Assembly (NCBI RefSeq): GCF_036057275.1
Contig: NZ_CP107945.1
Location: forward strand, 3,844,001 to 3,908,000
Length of the DNA stretch: 64,000 nt
Direction: 5' to 3'
Source: Streptomyces sp. NBC_00390
GTDB lineage: Bacteria; Actinomycetota; Actinomycetes; Streptomycetales; Streptomycetaceae
Shown: positions 17,237-25,682 of the stretch, one piece after another
Numbering within the stretch: the stretch's first letter is position 1
Layout: each line of letters begins with the position of its first letter
The notes under the pieces: generated by a model
The model's database searches: none
The model's input: only the letters and a program-made list of their open reading frames with translations
What the model was told of the DNA's origin: nothing
Made by a program: the position numbers and the translations under genes

Positions 17237-18099
17237 ACCTCCTCCCCGGCTCGTACGATCCGCGCTGCCCAGCACAGCCCCGCCGCCTCCAGCAGTCCGC
17301 CGATCACCAGGCACGCGATGCCGGCCGGAGTGTGGAAGAGCACCTTCAAGGGATCGGCGCCGAGCGCCGCCCCCATCGCCAGGCCGGCCACCGGGAGCAG
17401 CGCCAGAAGCACGATGGTCGACCAGGCTCCGGCCAACTGGGCACGCAGGTCCTCCCGTTGATCCTGCTCAGCCCGCAGGGCCGCCTCCAGCCGGTCGAGC
17501 CCGGCTGCCAGCCCCGCGCCACCGTCCACCGCCACCCGCCAGCAGGCCGCGACTCCCGCCAACCCGTCCGCCCCCGGCTGCCGCGCCGCCTCACGCAACG
17601 CCTGCGGCACATCTCCTCCGAACCGGGCCGCCGCCAGGACGGCGGACTCCGCACCGCCCAGCACCGGTGTCGACCGGACTGCGGGCAGCAGCGCCTGGCC
17701 CGGCTGCAGCCCGGCCCGCAGCTCGCCCACCACCGCCGCGCACAGTGCGATGACCCCTGCTGCGCGCCGCTCCGCCTCCTTCCTGCGCGCCCCGGCCCGC
17801 AATCGGCGCCGCACCAGGGGCACGGCCGACACTCCGGCGATCAGTGGAAGTACGGACCCGGCCAGGACGGCGAGCACCAGTGCGGCAGGCACACACAGCC
17901 ACTCCCGGCGCTGCCTCACTCCGACCAGCAGCCGCTCCCATGACAACCGGGAGGGCGCCGGTACCCCTGCGCCGCCCGCGAACAGCAGCCGCGCCCGCCG
18001 CAACCCCTGGTCCTGGCCGGTCACGAGCCAGACTGCCGCCCCTGCGCACACCGCCGCCGCGCACATCTCCTCGACACCCGCCGCGCCGATGCCCCTCAC
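17233..18099 (-). CDS. tadB: Type II secretion F-domain protein (TadB-like)
   Basis: A 288-residue membrane protein starting at GTG 18099, which overlaps the ATPase stop (GTGA). There are membrane segments near residues 10-25 and 65-90, a central T2SSF domain (CAAVVGELRAGLQPGQALLP, then FGGDVPQALREAA) and two C-terminal membrane helices. It pairs with the TadC-like protein as the inner-membrane platform. The overlaps on both sides point to coupled translation. Confidence 0.88.
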   Translation of the reverse strand: MRGIGAAGVEEMCAAAVCAGAAVWLVTGQDQGLRRARLLFAGGAGVPAPSRLSWERLLVGVRQRREWLCVPAALVLAVLAGSVLPLIAGVSAVPLVRRRLRAGARRKEAERRAAGVIALCAAVVGELRAGLQPGQALLPAVRSTPVLGGAESAVLAAARFGGDVPQALREAARQPGADGLAGVAACWRVAVDGGAGLAAGLDRLEAALRAEQDQREDLRAQLAGAWSTIVLLALLPVAGLAMGAALGADPLKVLFHTPAGIACLVIGGLLEAAGLCWAARIVRAGEEV

Positions 18100-19244
18100 A
18101 GTGCATCCCCGACCAGCAGGCGCAGCTGTTCCCAGCCCCGCCCGAAGCCGAACCCCTCCGCGCCCCACCGCAGCGCGGGCACCGTGACCACGAGACCCGC
18201 CGCATCCCGCTCCAGTACACGGATCTCGTCGATCCGGCGACGCCCTCCGCCGTCCCGACCGAGATGGATCACCACCGAGAGGGCCGCCGCCAACTGGCTG
18301 TGCAGCGCTGCCCGGTCGAGCCCGGCCGCCGTCCCCAGCGCCTCCAGCCGGGCCGGCACATCGGCCGCCGCATTGGCGTGCACGGTGCCACAGCCGCCCT
18401 CGTGGCCGGTGTTGAGCGCGGCAAGCAGCTCGGTGACCTCCGCCCCGCGCACCTCCCCGACGACAAGCCGGTCGGGCCGCATGCGCAGCGCCTGGCGCAC
18501 CAGGTCCTGCAAGGTCACCCTCCCGGCGCCCTCCTGGTTGGCTGTGCGCGACTCCAGCCTCACCACATGGGGATGGTCAGGCCTGAGCTCCGCCGAGTCC
18601 TCGGCCAGCACGATGCGCTCCCGCTCCCCGACCAGCCCCAGCAGGCTGGACAGCAGCGTCGTCTTGCCCGAGCCCGTACCGCCGCTGATCAGGAACGACA
18701 ACCGGGCCTCCATCAGCGCCCGCAGCACCCGGTCACCGCCCGGCGGCACCGTCCCGGCCGCGACGAGCTCGCCCACCGTGAACGCCCTGGGCCGCACAAC
18801 CCGCAGCGACAGACATGTCGAGCCGACGGCCACCGGCGGGATCACCGCGTGCATGCGCGTCCCGTCCGGCAGCCGGGCGTCCACCCACGGCCGGGCGTCG
18901 TCGAGGCGCCGCCCGGCCACGGCCGCGAGCCGTTGCGCCAGCCGCCGTACCGACGCGGCGTCCGTGAATGTCACCCCGGTGAGCTCAAGGCCCCGGCCCC
19001 GGTCCACCCACACCCGGTCGGGCGCGGACACCAGCACATCGGTCACGGACGGGTCGGCCAGCAATGGCTCCAACGGGCCCGTGCCCACCAGCTCGCACCG
19101 CAACTTCTCGGTGCCGCCCAGCACTTCGGTGTCGCTCAAGAGCCGCCCCTGCGCCCGCAGCGCGGCCGCCACCCGAGCCGGGGTCGGCTCCGCCCCGCTC
19201 TCCGCGAGCCGCTGCCGTACGGCGTCGAGCAGTCCCGCGCTCAT
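18096..19244 (-). CDS. tadA: TadA-family pilus assembly ATPase
   Basis: A 382-residue cytoplasmic ATPase of the GspE/VirB11 superfamily. Walker A is GGTGSGKT at residues 188-195. It also has an Asp box (ERIVLAEDSAELRPDHPHVV) and a Walker B-type segment (MRPDRLVVGEVRGAEV), followed by a His-box region (NTGHEGGCGTVHANAA). It powers pilus subunit assembly. Its ATG overlaps the stop of the upstream Ssd gene (ATGA). Confidence 0.94.
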   Translation of the reverse strand: MSAGLLDAVRQRLAESGAEPTPARVAAALRAQGRLLSDTEVLGGTEKLRCELVGTGPLEPLLADPSVTDVLVSAPDRVWVDRGRGLELTGVTFTDAASVRRLAQRLAAVAGRRLDDARPWVDARLPDGTRMHAVIPPVAVGSTCLSLRVVRPRAFTVGELVAAGTVPPGGDRVLRALMEARLSFLISGGTGSGKTTLLSSLLGLVGERERIVLAEDSAELRPDHPHVVRLESRTANQEGAGRVTLQDLVRQALRMRPDRLVVGEVRGAEVTELLAALNTGHEGGCGTVHANAAADVPARLEALGTAAGLDRAALHSQLAAALSVVIHLGRDGGGRRRIDEIRVLERDAAGLVVTVPALRWGAEGFGFGRGWEQLRLLVGDAL

Positions 19245-20350
19245 GAGACACCGCCGCCGGCCAGCGCCCGCTCCCAGAAGGCCGTGCAGAACCTGGCGAG
19301 CGGACCGCGCCCGTGACCCGGCGGGGCTCCACCGTCCTGAGCGGCCGGCAGCCCCGCCTCCAAGGGCAGCTCACCGGCGAGCGGCAGCCCGAGGGCACCC
19401 GCCACCCACTGCTCGTCCAGTCCCGCGGCGTACGGCCCGCGAACCACCGCGCGCAGGTCCGGGAGCACCATGCCCACCATCGACGCCACCCGGTTCGCCG
19501 CGGCGACCGCACGGAGCTCGCCCGGCACCACCAGCAGCCCCAGATCCAGCTGGGCCAGCGCCTCCGCCACTCCCTCGTCGACCCGGCGCGGGAGGTCCAC
19601 GACCACCACCCCGCCTCGCCGACGCGCGGCCGCAAGCACAGACCGCATCGCCTCTGGCGGGACGACGACCGAGTCGCCGCGGTCCCAGCTGAGCACGCGC
19701 AGGGAATGAAGCTCGGGGAGCGACTCCTCCAGCGCCCCGCCCGCGACCCTCCCCTTGGAGGTGGCGAAGTCGGGCCACCGTCTGCCCTCGGCCTGCTCGC
19801 CGCCGAGCAGCACATCGAGCCCGCCACCGAGCGGATCGCCGTCGACCAGCATGGTGCGCCGGCCGCTGCGTGCGGCGGTCACGGCAAGCGCACAGGCCAG
19901 CGTCGACGCCCCGGCGCCGCCTCGCCCGCCGATCACGCCGACGGTCAGCGCCTGCCGCCCCACTCCCTCGACGACATCGGCGATCCGGTCGACGAGCCAG
20001 CTCTCCGCTTCAGGCAGCCGCAGCACGCAGTCGGCGCCGATCTCGACCGCCCGACGCCATACGCCGGGGTCGTCCTGGTCATGGCCGACCAGAAGCACGC
20101 CGCGTCTGCGGGTGGCTCCCCGACAGCGCGCGGCCGCGTCGTCGCCGACGAGAATCAGCGGTGCGCCCTCCCAACTGCCCCTGCGCTCCGGCAGGCAGTG
20201 GTGCACTTCGGGCTCGGCTCCGGCCGCCGCGCACAGCCGCAGCAGATCATCGAGCAGCTCCGTGTCCCCGGTCACGATCAAGGGCCTGTCCCGCCGCCCT
20301 TCGGCGACCGGCGTACGGCTCGATGTGAGGGATCCAGCCACGTTCTCCAT
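19241..20350 (-). CDS. ssd: Septum-site-determining protein Ssd / CpaE-like ATPase
   Basis: A 369-residue protein. The N-terminal half resembles a degenerate receiver domain. The C-terminal half is a MinD/CpaE-type domain with a deviant P-loop, GGRGGAGASTLACALA, that lacks the usual lysine. It also has a switch-like LVDGDPLGGGLDVLLGG and VVVDLPRR. It is the first gene of the Flp/Tad operon, as in M. tuberculosis (Rv3660c). CpaE-like proteins localise pilus machinery, and Ssd was linked to septum inhibition in Mycobacterium. The start is the ATG at 20350 with GGAAGGGG directly before it. A GTG three codons later is also possible. Confidence 0.87.
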   Translation of the reverse strand: MENVAGSLTSSRTPVAEGRRDRPLIVTGDTELLDDLLRLCAAAGAEPEVHHCLPERRGSWEGAPLILVGDDAAARCRGATRRRGVLLVGHDQDDPGVWRRAVEIGADCVLRLPEAESWLVDRIADVVEGVGRQALTVGVIGGRGGAGASTLACALAVTAARSGRRTMLVDGDPLGGGLDVLLGGEQAEGRRWPDFATSKGRVAGGALEESLPELHSLRVLSWDRGDSVVVPPEAMRSVLAAARRRGGVVVVDLPRRVDEGVAEALAQLDLGLLVVPGELRAVAAANRVASMVGMVLPDLRAVVRGPYAAGLDEQWVAGALGLPLAGELPLEAGLPAAQDGGAPPGHGRGPLARFCTAFWERALAGGGVS

Positions 20351-20697
20351 CCCCTTCCCACTGCGGTCCCGCACTCCGACGAGATCCGTGATTCCTTCGG
20401 TCCGCGAACTACGCGGCGGGAATGAGCGTGCAGCGCCCTGAAAAATCATGTGGATCTTGCTGAAAAACTGTGGACAACTAGCCACATGTGAATATCCCGG
20501 CCACCCATACCGGTGACCGACAAGCCCGCCCTTGCCTGGCTCCCAAGGCCTGCCCGGCACGCGATCCGGGCCGTCTCGAAGTCTCCCGGAGAGCAGCTGA
20601 ATGACTACACAGGGTGACGAAATCGGGATGCGGGCGTCCGGTGCGTTCGAGGCCGACAAAAGCGGCGAGAGACCGGAAGCGGAGCCGACGACACGGC

Positions 20698-20812
20698 AAA
20701 AACCCACCCGGACATGCGACGACCCCCGCCGGGGGGGAGAGCGGGGGTCGTCTCTCCGGCCGACTCGGGGGGGGAGGAGCCGGACCGGGTTAGCACGGTC
20801 GCGAACGATCCG
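20698..20812 (-). ncRNA. 6C RNA
   Basis: On the minus strand two hairpins with C-rich loops lie in tandem. The first has a short stem (CCGGCTC with GAGTCGG) and a loop holding eight C. The second has a perfect 12-bp stem (GACGACCCCCGC with GCGGGGGTCGTC, 20718-20729 and 20741-20752) and a loop with a run of seven C. A GGGTGGG stretch and five T follow (ending at 20698). Two hairpins with six or more C in the loops define the actinobacterial 6C family. The place, between the Ssd gene and the HAD gene, is where the M. tuberculosis 6C RNA lies. The 5' end is my estimate. Confidence 0.78.
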
Positions 20813-20887
20813 TGACTTCCATGGTGTACCCGAGAGCCTTCTCAGGCAAACCCACGCGCCACAGCGTACGCCGAATGGCGGGCACCT

Positions 20888-21739
20888 ATGCTCAGGCTCG
20901 TGGAAAACCACTCCTTGCCGCGCACAGCAGCCTTCTTCGACCTGGACAAGACGGTCATTGCGAAGTCATCGACTCTGACCTTCAGCAAGTCCTTCTACCA
21001 AGGCGGGCTGATCAACCGGCGCGCCGTACTGCGCACCGCCTATACCCAGTTCGTCTTTCTCGCGGGCGGTGCAGACCACGACCAGATGGAGCGGATGCGC
21101 AAGTACCTCTCCGCGCTCTGCAAGGGCTGGAACGTCCAGCACGTCAAGGAGATCGTCGCCGAGACACTGCACGACCTCATCGACCCGATCATCTACGACG
21201 AGGCGGCCTCGCTCATCGAGGAGCATCACACCGCGGGCCGGGACGTGGTCATCGTCTCCACGTCCGGCGCCGAGGTGGTCGAGCCGATCGGGGAGCTGCT
21301 CGGTGCCGACCGGGTCGTGGCCACCCGCATGGTGGTGGGAGACGACGGCTGCTTCACCGGCGAGGTGGAGTACTACGCGTACGGACCGACGAAGGCGGAG
21401 GCCGTCAGACAGCTCGCCGCGTCCGAGGGGTACGACCTCTCCCGCTGCTACGCGTACAGCGACTCGGTCACCGACGTGCCGATGCTGTCGTCGGTCGGCC
21501 ATCCGCACGCCGTCAATCCGGACCGGGCGCTGCGCCGCGAGGCGATCTCGCGAGGCTGGCCGATTCTCGCCTTCAACCGTCCCGTTCGGCTCAAGCAGCG
21601 ACTGCCCGCGTTCTCCGTTCCGGCGCGTCCCGCGCTGGTCGCCGTGGCGGCGGTGGGAGCGGCGGCGGCAACGGCCGGGCTGGTCTGGTACGCCAGCCGC
21701 CGGCGCAGTGCGGCTGCCGCTGCACGCGCAATTGCCTAG
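20888..21739 (+). CDS. HAD-superfamily phosphatase (SerB/CicA-like)
   Basis: A 283-residue HAD subfamily IB hydrolase. Motif I is FFDLDKTVI, motif II is VIVSTSGAE, the conserved lysine is in GPTKAEAVRQL, and motif III is AYSDSVTDVPMLSSVG. The C-terminus has a hydrophobic helix (VAVAAVGAAAATAGLVWYAS) and a basic tail, so the enzyme is probably membrane-anchored. In Streptomyces this gene is annotated as morphological differentiation-associated. The substrate is unknown. It is divergent from the Flp/Tad operon, with the 6C RNA in between. Confidence 0.87.
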   Translation: MLRLVENHSLPRTAAFFDLDKTVIAKSSTLTFSKSFYQGGLINRRAVLRTAYTQFVFLAGGADHDQMERMRKYLSALCKGWNVQHVKEIVAETLHDLIDPIIYDEAASLIEEHHTAGRDVVIVSTSGAEVVEPIGELLGADRVVATRMVVGDDGCFTGEVEYYAYGPTKAEAVRQLAASEGYDLSRCYAYSDSVTDVPMLSSVGHPHAVNPDRALRREAISRGWPILAFNRPVRLKQRLPAFSVPARPALVAVAAVGAAAATAGLVWYASRRRSAAAAARAIA

Positions 21740-21888
21740 TCCGCCCGTATTTGAACCTAAAAGTAAAGAAGTAGGGCCAGCACTTCCGCTTCACCCCGTG
21801 CTGGAGTACAAAGGAGTCAACGGCCCGCGAGACCAAGGACATCCGAAAGGATCACCTTAGAACGCATCATGGCCCCACGGACCGAAGC

Positions 21889-21999
21889 ATGGAAACGGAG
21901 CACCCACGCGACGTCGACCCGTCGATTACGGGCCAGCCGCACCAGGTGACGGGCAAAGTTCCCCGACCTGATGGGCAACATTTCGAGGACGCATGGTAA
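21889..21999 (+). CDS. Possible 36-residue small protein
   Basis: A short open frame, METEHPRDVDPSITG to FEDAW, that ends 16 bases before a strong terminator hairpin. The gap between the HAD gene and this hairpin is otherwise unexplained. The ribosome site is weak, and third-position GC (roughly two thirds) is lower than in neighbouring genes. It may be a small gene, the end of a longer transcript, or chance. Confidence 0.28.
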   Translation: METEHPRDVDPSITGQPHQVTGKVPRPDGQHFEDAW

Positions 22000-22015
22000 C
22001 TCGGCGGACATGCCA

Positions 22016-22043
22016 GCGGCGGTACCACCATTGGTACCGCCGC
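22016..22043. terminator. Bidirectional terminator hairpin
   Basis: Perfect 12-bp stem (GCGGCGGTACCA with TGGTACCGCCGC) closed by a four-base loop. It lies between the HAD region on the plus strand and the convergent Fic-like gene, whose stop is 60 bases away. Confidence 0.8.
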
Positions 22044-22103
22044 AACCCTTTCCGGGTACTTTCGCGCAGGGGACGGGTCCGGCCGGGCCCGCGGCGCGCG
22101 GCC

Positions 22104-22934
22104 TCAGGCCGCGCCGCGCTGCAGGGCCTCACACACGGCCGTCGACTCCCTGACACCGAGTTCCACGGCGCGTCCGCAGTGGGAGATCCAGGCGGCCATG
22201 CCGTCCGGCGTCCCCGACAAGTAGCCCTCGAAGGCCGCGAGATACGCCGCACGCCCCTGCTCCGCATGGCCGACCTCCGCCGGACAGATCGACTTCGGGT
22301 CGAGCCCGCTTCCGATCAGCACGATCCGCTGGGCCGTCCGTGCGACCAGTCCGTTGCAGGAGCCGAACGGACGGAGCGCCAGCAGCTCACCGTGCACCAC
22401 GGCCGCCGTCACCAGCGCCGGAGCGCTGCTGCCCGCGATGATCAGATCCGACAGGCCCTCCAGACGGCCCGCCACCTCGTTCGCGTCGGGCAACGGCGCC
22501 TCGATCAGGGGCTCGTCGACCGTTTCACCGGCCAGCCGCGGACGGCCCACCGTCTCGTCGTCCCGCGAACCGCTCGCAGCGACCAGATGCAGCCTCGCCA
22601 GTACGCGCAGCGGTGACTGCCGCCAGATGGACAGCAGCTGGCCCGCCTCCGAAGTCAGCCGCAGCGCCGCGCCGACCGTGCGTGTCTCGGGGTCCGCGCT
22701 GAAGTCGGTGCGGCGGCGCACTTCCTCCAGCGCCCAGTCCGCCCCGGACAGAGCGGCTGAGGCGCGGGCCCCGCGCAGCGCCGCCTCCGCGGTGATCTCG
22801 TTGCTGCGGCGTCGCATGACCCGGTGCCCGTAGACCCGGTCGACGGCCTTGCGTACGGAGTCCACGGAGTCGCCGACGCCCGGCAGGGCGCCCAGAGCGG
22901 CGAGAGGGTCGGCCGGCGAGGCATTCGTACTCAT
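22104..22934 (-). CDS. Fic-like protein with degenerate active site (Rv3662c family)
   Basis: A 276-residue, mainly helical protein found in this gene neighbourhood across actinobacteria and often annotated loosely as oxidoreductase. Residues 188-199 read RPFGSCNGLVAR, aligned with the Fic motif HPFxxGNGRxxR. The catalytic His is Arg, and the acidic, Gly and first Arg positions are also changed, so AMP transfer is unlikely. The helix before it (TAAVVHGELLAL) fits the Fic fold. The gene is transcribed towards the HAD gene and diverges from the MinD/CooC-like ATPase gene. Confidence 0.6.
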   Translation of the reverse strand: MSTNASPADPLAALGALPGVGDSVDSVRKAVDRVYGHRVMRRRSNEITAEAALRGARASAALSGADWALEEVRRRTDFSADPETRTVGAALRLTSEAGQLLSIWRQSPLRVLARLHLVAASGSRDDETVGRPRLAGETVDEPLIEAPLPDANEVAGRLEGLSDLIIAGSSAPALVTAAVVHGELLALRPFGSCNGLVARTAQRIVLIGSGLDPKSICPAEVGHAEQGRAAYLAAFEGYLSGTPDGMAAWISHCGRAVELGVRESTAVCEALQRGAA

Positions 22935-23037
22935 AGGTAGCGAGGCTAACGCGCCCTCGGCGCGCCCCCCACGTTGGAGTGGTATTCCTCACGCACGACG
23001 AGCACAACGTGCAGTGACCGCACTACGCTAGGTGAAC

Positions 23038-24024
23038 ATGAAGATCGCTTTCGTAGGGAAGGGCGGCAGCGGAAAGACGACGCTGTCCTCGCTCTTCATC
23101 CGCCACCTGGCCGCCAATGAAGCTCCTGTCGTCGCGGTGGACGCCGACATCAACCAACACCTGGGGGCCGCGCTCGGCCTCGACGAGGCGCAGGCGGCGG
23201 CGCTGCCCGCGATGGGGGCGCAGCTGCCGCTGATCAAGGACTACTTGCGCGGCACGAATCCGCGGATCGCCTCCATCGACACGATGATCAAGACAACCCC
23301 GCCCGGGAGAGGCTCGCGGCTGCTTCGGATCGTCGAGGACAACCCGGTGTACGAGGCGTGTGCCCGCACCGTCCGACTCGACGACGGCGACATCCGGCTG
23401 ATGGCGACCGGTTCCTTCACCGAGTCCGATCTCGGGGTTTCCTGCTACCACTCCAAGGTCGGCGCGGTCGAACTCTGCCTCAACCACTTGGTGGACGGCG
23501 ACGACGAGTACGTGGTCGTCGACATGACGGCGGGCTCGGACTCCTTCGCGTCCGGCATGTTCACCCGCTTCGACATGACGTTCCTGGTGGCCGAGCCGAC
23601 CCGCAAGGGAGTCTCCGTCTACCGCCAGTACAAGGACTACGCGCGGGACTACGGAATCGGCCTGAAGGTTGTCGGCAACAAGGTGCAGGGGCAGGACGAC
23701 GTGGACTTCCTGCACGACGAGGTCGGTGATGACCTCCTCGTCACCTTCGGGCACTCCGACTGGGTGCGCGCGATGGAGAAGGGGAGGCCGCCCCACTTCG
23801 AACTGCTGGAGGCCGTCAACCGCATGGCGCTGCAGAAACTGCAGAGCGCCGCGGAGGACTCGTACACGGACCGCGATCCGGAGCGCTACATGCGTCAGAT
23901 GGTCCACTTCCATCTGCGGAACGCGGAGAGCTGGGGAAACGCGAAGACGGGCGCCGACCTGGCCGCGCAGGTGGATCCCGGGTTCGTACTGGGCGACCAC
24001 GCGCCGGTGTCCCAGCCCAGCTGA
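23038..24024 (+). CDS. MinD/CooC-like P-loop ATPase
   Basis: A 328-residue SIMIBI-class ATPase. The deviant Walker A GKGGSGKTTLS is at residues 8-18. It also has an Asp-switch strand (VVAVDADINQHLGAALG) and a second conserved stretch (YVVVDMTAGSDSFASGMF). It resembles CooC, which inserts metal into carbon monoxide dehydrogenase, but no such target is nearby. The target or metal is unknown. ATG 23038 is preferred over a GTG six bases upstream. It converges on the deacetylase-like lipoprotein gene, and both share a terminator. Confidence 0.83.
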   Translation: MKIAFVGKGGSGKTTLSSLFIRHLAANEAPVVAVDADINQHLGAALGLDEAQAAALPAMGAQLPLIKDYLRGTNPRIASIDTMIKTTPPGRGSRLLRIVEDNPVYEACARTVRLDDGDIRLMATGSFTESDLGVSCYHSKVGAVELCLNHLVDGDDEYVVVDMTAGSDSFASGMFTRFDMTFLVAEPTRKGVSVYRQYKDYARDYGIGLKVVGNKVQGQDDVDFLHDEVGDDLLVTFGHSDWVRAMEKGRPPHFELLEAVNRMALQKLQSAAEDSYTDRDPERYMRQMVHFHLRNAESWGNAKTGADLAAQVDPGFVLGDHAPVSQPS

Positions 24025-24043
24025 CGGCCGGCCTTCCGGCCGG

Positions 24044-24069
24044 GCCCGGCCTGTGCGCACAGGCCGGGC
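24044..24069. terminator. Bidirectional terminator, perfect 26-bp palindrome
   Basis: Arms GCCCGGCCTGTGC and GCACAGGCCGGGC with no loop bases, between two convergent genes (stops at 24024 and 24112). Confidence 0.75.
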
Positions 24070-24111
24070 TCGTTCCACTGCCGCACCGCCGGAAGCCGTG
24101 CGGGGCCGGGG

Positions 24112-25395
24112 TCAGTCCCGGCCGGCCTCTTCGCGCGGCCGCTCCACAGCGGGGGCACCGGCAGGCACTGCCGACAGAACGGTCAGATAACCGCCCCAGC
24201 CGCCGCCCGGGGCCTCGCCGACACCGAGCCGGCGCAGCTTGCCCAGAACCTTCGGGTCCTGGGCATCCAGCCAGTCGGCGAGCTGACGGAACGACACGCA
24301 CTTGACGTCCCGCATCACACACACCGTCGCGATCGTCTGCTCGACGGCTCGCATATAGGCGCCGCCGTTCCAGGACTCGAAGTGGTTGCCGATGATCAGC
24401 GGAGCGCGGTTGCCCCCGTAGGCGCGGCCGAAGGCCTGGATCAGTCCGTCCCTCATCTGGTTGCCCCAGTAGTCGTGCTTGGCGGGGTCGCCCTGGGTCG
24501 ACGCGCCGGACTGGTTGACCATGAAGTTGTAGTCCATCGCCAGCGTCTCGAAGGCACGGCCAGGCACCGGGACCATCTGGAGCGAAAAATTCCACAGGCC
24601 CCTCTCCTTCGTGGGCCAGACCTGGCTGCTGATGCCGCTGGTGTCATAGCGGAAGCCGAGGTCCCTCGCGGCGCGCAGGAAGTTCTCGCGGCCCTCGAGG
24701 CACGGGGTTCGCGCGCCGATGAGCTCCCTTTCGTAGTCGAACGGCAGCGGCTCCAGGGCGGTGAGGCCCGAGTTGGTCTTCCAGTTCCTGACAAAGGACT
24801 TGGCCTGGCTGATCTCACTCTTCCACTCCTCCACCGACCAGGTGCCCACTCCGCCGTCGTTGCCGCAGAAGTGCCCGTTGAAGTGGGTGCCCACCTCGTT
24901 GCCGTCCAGCCAGGCACCGCGCAGTTCCCGGACGGTGTCCTTGATCCCCTCGAGGTCGTTGAAGCCGATGTCCGAGCTGCCGGGGGCGTGCTGGGGCGGG
25001 TCGTAGAGGGTGGCCTTGCCCTCGGGCAGCAGATAGAGACCGCTGAGGAAGTACGTCATGGTCGCCCCGTACTTCTTGCCGACCTCGCGGAAGTGCGAGA
25101 AGAGCTTCTGGCTGTCCTCCCCGGCGCCGTCCCAGGAGAACACCACGAACTGCGGAGGCTGCTGACCGGGCTTCAGGCGCTTGGGCCGGAGCAGATTGGA
25201 CTGCACGCCGGTGAAGGCGGTGGAGCCGTCACCGATGAGACGCACAGCACCCTTGAGGGCTGCGGCCCCTTCCTTCTTCGCTCCGGGGGCGCCCGACCCC
25301 TGCTGGCCGCCCGAGCCGGAACACCCGGCGAACCCTGCGATCAACGTCGTCGCGGCCACGGCCCCGACGGTGATCCTCTTTGTGGCGGCCAGCAT
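24112..25395 (-). CDS. Lipoprotein with polysaccharide-deacetylase-like domain
   Basis: A 427-residue protein. The signal peptide ends in lipobox GFAGC with Cys25 as lipidation site, followed by a Gly/Ser/Lys linker. The domain from about residue 75 has features of the NodB fold: FVVFSWDGAGED near the first metal-ligand motif, GTHFNGHFCG with the HxxxH pattern, and a later NHFESWNGGAYM. It may act on cell-wall glycan outside the membrane, but the first motif deviates from TFDD, so activity is uncertain. The start at 25395 is chosen because an in-frame upstream start at 25458 would spoil the signal peptide. Confidence 0.75.
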   Translation of the reverse strand: MLAATKRITVGAVAATTLIAGFAGCSGSGGQQGSGAPGAKKEGAAALKGAVRLIGDGSTAFTGVQSNLLRPKRLKPGQQPPQFVVFSWDGAGEDSQKLFSHFREVGKKYGATMTYFLSGLYLLPEGKATLYDPPQHAPGSSDIGFNDLEGIKDTVRELRGAWLDGNEVGTHFNGHFCGNDGGVGTWSVEEWKSEISQAKSFVRNWKTNSGLTALEPLPFDYERELIGARTPCLEGRENFLRAARDLGFRYDTSGISSQVWPTKERGLWNFSLQMVPVPGRAFETLAMDYNFMVNQSGASTQGDPAKHDYWGNQMRDGLIQAFGRAYGGNRAPLIIGNHFESWNGGAYMRAVEQTIATVCVMRDVKCVSFRQLADWLDAQDPKVLGKLRRLGVGEAPGGGWGGYLTVLSAVPAGAPAVERPREEAGRD

Positions 25396-25522
25396 TCGTC
25401 CACCCTCTTCCTTATGCCCATACGACTGTCTGACTCCGGTTGGTTGTGGAGCCGACAAAGTCGCATCGCGGGCGCGACAAGCGAGAGCGGCGCGGCGTTA
25501 TCAAATGATTAATCGCTGAATC

Positions 25523-25538
25523 GGGTGAATGATCACCC
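25523..25538. promoter_or_regulatory. Palindromic operator candidate in AT-rich divergent promoter
   Basis: The 287-base gap between the deacetylase-like lipoprotein and the SulP gene has an AT-rich core (25498-25620) unlike its surroundings. It contains the inverted repeat GGGTGA-ATGA-TCACCC. The site could serve both divergent genes. The regulator is unknown. Confidence 0.4.
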
Positions 25539-25682
25539 CATTTGCCCTGAAAATCATGCCTGAGTCTTTACTCTGCATTACGATCCATTTACCGAGTGTT
25601 GAGAATCCCGCCACTGCACGCCGTGACCCACGGCCGCGTCCCCACATTCCGCGACCGCGCTGCCCCGGAGGAGACGGGAACC

